Below, one piece after another: positions 58,695 through 64,000 of a stretch of DNA of 64,000 nucleotides. Both the position numbers and the translations under genes were made by a program. The stretch comes from Piscirickettsiaceae bacterium. GTDB lineage: Bacteria > Pseudomonadota > Gammaproteobacteria > Nitrosococcales > Methylophagaceae. The stretch is taken from the NCBI GenBank assembly GCA_024685975.1, contig JAIBDZ010000008.1:1-64000 (forward strand), in the 5' to 3' direction. Position 1 is the first letter of the stretch; each line of letters starts with the position of its first letter. The notes under the pieces are model-generated. The model did not search any database, was not told where the DNA came from, and saw only the letters and a list, made by a program, of their open reading frames with translations.

Positions 58695-60272
58695 TTATTC
58701 CCATTCTATTGTTGCGGGCGGTTTGCCAGAAATATCATAGGTTACCCGTGAAATGCCTTCGACTTCGTTAATAATACGCGTCGATACTTTTCCTAAAAAG
58801 TCATAAGGCAAGTGAGCCCAATGCGCGGTCATAAAGTCAATGGTTTCGACTGCACGTAACGATACAACATAGTCATAACGTCGTCCGTCTCCCATTACAC
58901 CGACAGATTTGACGGGGATAAAGACAACAAAGGCTTGGCTTGTTTTGTCGTAAAGATCGTTGGCATACAGCTCATCAATAAAAATTTTATCGGCTTTACG
59001 CAGTAAGTCGGCATATTCTTTTTTGACTTCACCTAAAATTCGCACACCTAAACCGGGTCCAGGAAAAGGATGACGATAGACCATATGCTCTGGCAAACCT
59101 AATGCCACGCCTAATTTACGGACTTCATCTTTGAATAATTCACGCAATGGCTCAAGTAACTCAAGCTTCATATAGTCAGGCAAACCACCAACATTGTGGT
59201 GAGTTTTGATGACTTGCGCTTTACCCGTTTTGGCTGCGGCAGACTCGATAACATCAGGATAAATTGTGCCTTGTGCGAGCCATCTTACGCCATCAATTTT
59301 GTTCGATTCTTCTTCAAAAACATCGACAAAGACTTTGCCGATAATTTTGCGTTTGGCTTCAGGGTCATTGACGCCAGCAAGTTCGGACAAAAAGCGTTGT
59401 TCGGCGTCAACACGGATGACTTTAATGCCCATGTTTTCTGCAAACATGGTCATGACTTGATCACCTTCATTTTCACGTAACAGACCATTATCAACAAAGA
59501 CACAGGTCAATTGATCGCCAATGGCTTTATGTAACAGGGCGGCGACAACAGACGAGTCAACACCACCGGATAAGCCTAATAAAACATGATCATTGCCGAC
59601 TTGTTGTTGAATAGTTTCGATGCTGTCTTCGATGATGTGTTGTGCTGTCCATAAGGTATCGCATTGACATATTTCGGTTAAGAATCGGCTGATAATGGCT
59701 TGGCCTTGTTTGGTATGCGTGACTTCAGGGTGAAATTGGACACCATAAAAACCGAGTGTTTCATTGGCCATACCTGCAATAGGGGCGCTATCGGTACTGG
59801 CGATGAGTTTAAAGCCATCAGGCAAAGTGCTAACTCTGTCGCCATGGCTCATCCAGACATCTAATAGGCCATATCCTTCAGGTGTCGTGTGGTCTTCAAT
59901 ATCACGCAATAATTGAGAGTGGCCTCTGGCTCTGATTTGAGCATAACCAAACTCGCGGTGATCGGAAGATTCAACTTTGCCGCCTAATTGCATTGCCATG
60001 GTTTGCATGCCATAACAAATACCAAGGACTGGCACGCCTAATTCAAAAACGGCTTGAGGAGCTCTGGGTGCTTCATTGCCAATGGTTGAGTCTGGCCCGC
60101 CAGATAAAATGATGCCTTTAGGTGCAAAATCTTTGATGTCTTGTTCTGATAAATCAGGATCGCGCAATTCGCAGTAAACACCGGCTTCACGGATTCGACG
60201 TGCAATCAGTTGAGTGTATTGTGAACCGAAATCAAGAATAAGAATACGGTGATCGTGAATATGGCTGCTCAT
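58695..60272 (-). CDS. guaA: GuaA, GMP synthase (glutamine-hydrolysing)
   Basis: Converts XMP to GMP using glutamine and ATP (525 residues from ATG 60272; an in-frame start at 60308 would add 12 residues and run into the guaB-guaA hairpin). The class I glutaminase domain has [11 protein letters not shown] with the catalytic Cys and [11 protein letters not shown]. The ATP-pyrophosphatase domain has [16 protein letters not shown], and the C-terminal dimerisation domain ends with [14 protein letters not shown] [10 protein letters not shown]. It is 69 bases after guaB. Confidence 0.97.
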   Translation of the reverse strand: MSSHIHDHRILILDFGSQYTQLIARRIREAGVYCELRDPDLSEQDIKDFAPKGIILSGGPDSTIGNEAPRAPQAVFELGVPVLGICYGMQTMAMQLGGKVESSDHREFGYAQIRARGHSQLLRDIEDHTTPEGYGLLDVWMSHGDRVSTLPDGFKLIASTDSAPIAGMANETLGFYGVQFHPEVTHTKQGQAIISRFLTEICQCDTLWTAQHIIEDSIETIQQQVGNDHVLLGLSGGVDSSVVAALLHKAIGDQLTCVFVDNGLLRENEGDQVMTMFAENMGIKVIRVDAEQRFLSELAGVNDPEAKRKIIGKVFVDVFEEESNKIDGVRWLAQGTIYPDVIESAAAKTGKAQVIKTHHNVGGLPDYMKLELLEPLRELFKDEVRKLGVALGLPEHMVYRHPFPGPGLGVRILGEVKKEYADLLRKADKIFIDELYANDLYDKTSQAFVVFIPVKSVGVMGDGRRYDYVVSLRAVETIDFMTAHWAHLPYDFLGKVSTRIINEVEGISRVTYDISGKPPATIEWE

Positions 60273-60309
60273 GGCGGTCTCTAAAAAATATCTTTGGCAG
60301 GAAAGCAAG

Positions 60310-60337
60310 AAGCCTAGGTTGCAAACAACCTAGGCTT
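60310..60337 (-). terminator. 12-pair hairpin between guaB and guaA
   Basis: A perfect stem AAGCCTAGGTTG / CAACCTAGGCTT closes a CAAA tetraloop on the plus strand (TTTG on the transcript). It begins five bases past the guaB stop. The sequence after it is T-rich but broken (TTCTTGCTTTCC), so it may be a partial terminator or a processing structure rather than a full stop. Confidence 0.6.
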
Positions 60338-60341
60338 AATC

Positions 60342-61853
<1,512 letters not shown>

Positions 61854-61973
61854 GGATCTGCGCTTGGAATTCTTGCTAAATTGTTGGAATTTTCATGCTG
61901 TCCTGTTAGTTTGTTTCTTTTATCAGTTTGAAGATTGTCTGTCTTGATGACATCGCTGCACCTATAAGGAGTC

Positions 61974-63476
61974 ATGACTTTGGCTATATCGGGTTCTCGC
62001 TCTACGCTTGCTAAACGTCCAGTTAAGGATATCTATGCAGTATCGCGCTTGGTGCGTGAGGCGCGAGGTGTTTTGGAAGGCAATTTTCCATTGATATGGG
62101 TTGAAGGTGAACTCTCGAATGTTGCGATGCCGGCATCGGGGCATATTTACTTTACCTTAAAAGATGAAGCAGCTCAGGTACGCTGCGCCATGTTCAAAGG
62201 GCGTAATAGACAATTACGGTTTACCCCAGAAAATGGCATGCAAGTACTGATGCGGGTCAGAGTCACGCTATATGAAGGTCGAGGTGAGTTTCAACTTGTT
62301 GTTGAACATATGGAAGAGGCCGGTAGTGGTGCTCTGCAAAGGGCTTACGAGGCCTTAAAACATCGTTTGGGCGAAGCGGGTTTGTTTGATGAACAACATA
62401 AAAAGCCATTGCCTCATTTACCTGCGACAGTGGGCGTTATTTCGTCGCCAGATGGTGCGGCGGTTCATGATATCTTGACGGTGTTGCAACGTCGTTTTCC
62501 TGATGTGGCGGTAATTCTTTATCCGGTTGCCGTGCAAGGCGCTGATTCAGCACAACAAATTACCGATATGATTGCATTAGCTGAGCTGCGACAAGAGTGT
62601 GATGTTTTAATTGTGGGGCGAGGCGGCGGATCGTTAGAAGATTTATGGAGCTTTAATGAGGAAAATGTCGCGCGTGCTATTTTTGCGTGCCAGATCCCTA
62701 TTATTAGTGCCGTTGGGCATGAAATCGATTTCACGATTGCTGATTTTGTGGCGGATGTTCGTGCTGCAACCCCATCCGCTGCAGCAGAACTTGCTGTTCC
62801 TGATGCGGCATCGTTGTTACAAAAACTACAGGCACACCACCGTCGGCTGACGATATTGATGCAACAACAAATACAGATGCGTCAACAACAAGTAACACAT
62901 TTACAACGCCGCCTACCTAAACCTAGTGCGACAGTATCTCAACAACAGCAACGTTTTTATAATGTGGAGAAAAGATTGCATCATGCTTGGCAGCATGCTT
63001 TGATGCAACGTCAACAACGGGTCGATTATTGGACGGTTAGGCTCACGCATCCACAAGCCAAAATCGATGCACAAAAATATAAATTATCGGCTTTATCTCG
63101 TCGTTTATTTGATGTAATGCAACAAGAGGTGAGAGAGGCAAAAGAACACGCACGAGGACTGTCACAACGATTGCAAGCCTGTTCCCCCGAACCTGAGATT
63201 CAAAAGCAATTGAGCAACGCGGCGTTATTGGCGCAGAGATTACATCAACAAATGCAAAAAAATATTGCCGGAAAACAGGCCGTAAGCCAGCAATTGATGC
63301 GAACTTTATCTGCTGTGAGCCCGCTACAAACATTAGAGCGAGGCTATAGTATTAGTACAACTGCTGCCGGTGATATTATCCGAGATGCGAACTCAGTTGG
63401 AATGGGCGATGAGGTTAATATTACGTTGCAAAATGGGCATTTGCGATGCCAAGTCAAGGATATCAAGCATGATTAA
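61974..63476 (+). CDS. xseA: XseA, exonuclease VII large subunit
   Basis: Catalytic large subunit of the single-strand-specific exonuclease VII (500 residues). The N-terminal OB fold has FPLIWVEGELSNVAMPASGHIYFTLKD, and the catalytic domain has VGVISSPDGAAVHDILTVLQRRFP and GRGGGSLEDLWSFNEE, then AVGHEIDFTIADFVADVRAATPSAAAEL. A long glutamine- and histidine-rich coiled coil follows. AAGGAG lies two bases before the ATG, so an in-frame TTG at 61980 is a possible alternative start. Confidence 0.95.
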   Translation: MTLAISGSRSTLAKRPVKDIYAVSRLVREARGVLEGNFPLIWVEGELSNVAMPASGHIYFTLKDEAAQVRCAMFKGRNRQLRFTPENGMQVLMRVRVTLYEGRGEFQLVVEHMEEAGSGALQRAYEALKHRLGEAGLFDEQHKKPLPHLPATVGVISSPDGAAVHDILTVLQRRFPDVAVILYPVAVQGADSAQQITDMIALAELRQECDVLIVGRGGGSLEDLWSFNEENVARAIFACQIPIISAVGHEIDFTIADFVADVRAATPSAAAELAVPDAASLLQKLQAHHRRLTILMQQQIQMRQQQVTHLQRRLPKPSATVSQQQQRFYNVEKRLHHAWQHALMQRQQRVDYWTVRLTHPQAKIDAQKYKLSALSRRLFDVMQQEVREAKEHARGLSQRLQACSPEPEIQKQLSNAALLAQRLHQQMQKNIAGKQAVSQQLMRTLSAVSPLQTLERGYSISTTAAGDIIRDANSVGMGDEVNITLQNGHLRCQVKDIKHD

Positions 63477-64000
63477 GATTATTTTTATGATGGGTTTCGT
63501 CTTATTGAGCACAATGAGTTGGGCGGCAAACTTACCCCAACAAGCCGCGATTCCTGGTGGTGTTGTTGTCATTGATTTAGCCAGTGCTGAACAAGAAAAA
63601 CCTATGGCGTATTATGGTAAAAAACGGGTTGCGGTGGTTGAGTCGGAACAGCGTTGGGTTGCTATCGTTGGTATCCCGTTAAGCGCTAAGGTTGGATCTC
63701 AACGCTTGAATGTGCAGCAAGCGGGTAAAACGCATCGAGTGCTTTTTGATATTAAGGGTAAAGCTTACCCAACGCAGCACATCACAATTAAAGATAAACG
63801 CAAAGTAAATCCTAATAAACTGGATATGACGCGAATTACTCAAGAGTCGGCTGATATAAAGGCGGCATTACGGCATTGGACGGATAAAACAGCATTGCCA
63901 TTGCCTTTTGCTTGGCCGATTGAAGGGCGGGTGAGTGGTTTATATGGTCGTCGCCGTGTTTTTAATGGTCAGCCACGACGACCACATAGTGGGATGGATA
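63469..64000 (+). CDS. M23-family metallopeptidase, cut by the window edge
   Basis: Only the first 177 residues are present; the frame runs open to the last base. A signal peptide (about residues 1-20, ending SWAA) leads into a periplasmic region. The start of the LytM/M23 domain follows: WPIEGRVSGLYGRRR, then the HSGMD motif with the first zinc-binding histidine at the window's end. AAGGA at 63456-63460 is eight bases upstream of ATG 63469, and the start overlaps the xseA stop by eight bases. It is likely a peptidoglycan endopeptidase. Confidence 0.88.
   Translation, partial: MIKIIFMMGFVLLSTMSWAANLPQQAAIPGGVVVIDLASAEQEKPMAYYGKKRVAVVESEQRWVAIVGIPLSAKVGSQRLNVQQAGKTHRVLFDIKGKAYPTQHITIKDKRKVNPNKLDMTRITQESADIKAALRHWTDKTALPLPFAWPIEGRVSGLYGRRRVFNGQPRRPHSGMD

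Overview
The window is chromosomal DNA from a gammaproteobacterium, moderately AT-leaning and densely coded, with no prophage, insertion sequence or CRISPR array that I can see. The order mlaFEDCB-ibaG-murA, the pilT/pilU pair, metX-metW, yggS-proC-yggT and guaB-guaA are typical of gammaproteobacteria. System II (ResB/CcsA) cytochrome c maturation, a short-form HisG and the overall gene mix suggest a Methylophaga-like or related marine methylotroph/Thiotrichales lineage. That placement is inference from gene content, not from a marker gene.

Layout. 1-7.6 kb (+): phospholipid-transport operon mlaFEDCB with ibaG, then murA and hisG-hisD-hisC. 7.6-13.7 kb: a DUF4124 protein, a TauE/SafE permease, then a leftward run pyrE, metW, metX and yggT, proC, yggS. 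13.7-16.9 kb (+): twitching-motility ATPases pilT and pilU and an OmpA-like lipoprotein closed by a strong terminator. 17-24 kb: two TonB-dependent receptors. One is paired with a PepSY membrane protein (siderophore type). The other carries CxxxM and HxM motifs like the copper receptor OprC and is divergent from a TetR regulator with a palindromic operator. A tRNA-Arg(CCG), glycogen phosphorylase and engB follow.

27.7-32.3 kb (+): cytochrome c4, ResB, CcsA and DsbA, a c-type cytochrome maturation group. 32.3-38.3 kb: mltF, tadA, waaA, an LpxL-type acyltransferase, rpsI-rplM and uppP, mostly envelope and translation functions. 38.4-46.7 kb: quinone-dependent D-lactate dehydrogenase, serA, a HopJ-family protein, a very large Cache/SBP/HAMP/HD-GYP sensor, a nitroreductase, a YbaN-type protein and efpL. 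46.8-54.5 kb: a CvfB-like S1 protein, the GTPase YlqF, a probable Fur-controlled pair of unrecognised small genes next to a PepSY-type membrane protein, a nucleotidyltransferase resembling an archaeal family, a cupin, a TIGR03790 protein and a YjgR/HerA-like ATPase. 54.6-61.8 kb is one long leftward run ending in guaB-guaA. 61.97-64 kb (+): xseA and the start of an M23 peptidase cut by the window edge.

Most of the window is housekeeping. The parts that deserve a second look are the metal-related islands: the receptor/PepSY operon with a new-looking operator, the copper receptor with a TetR gene that may be leaderless, and the Fur-box-driven small-ORF operon at 48.6-50 kb. The sensor with a solute-binding domain nested inside its Cache domain and the archaeal-type nucleotidyltransferase are also of interest.
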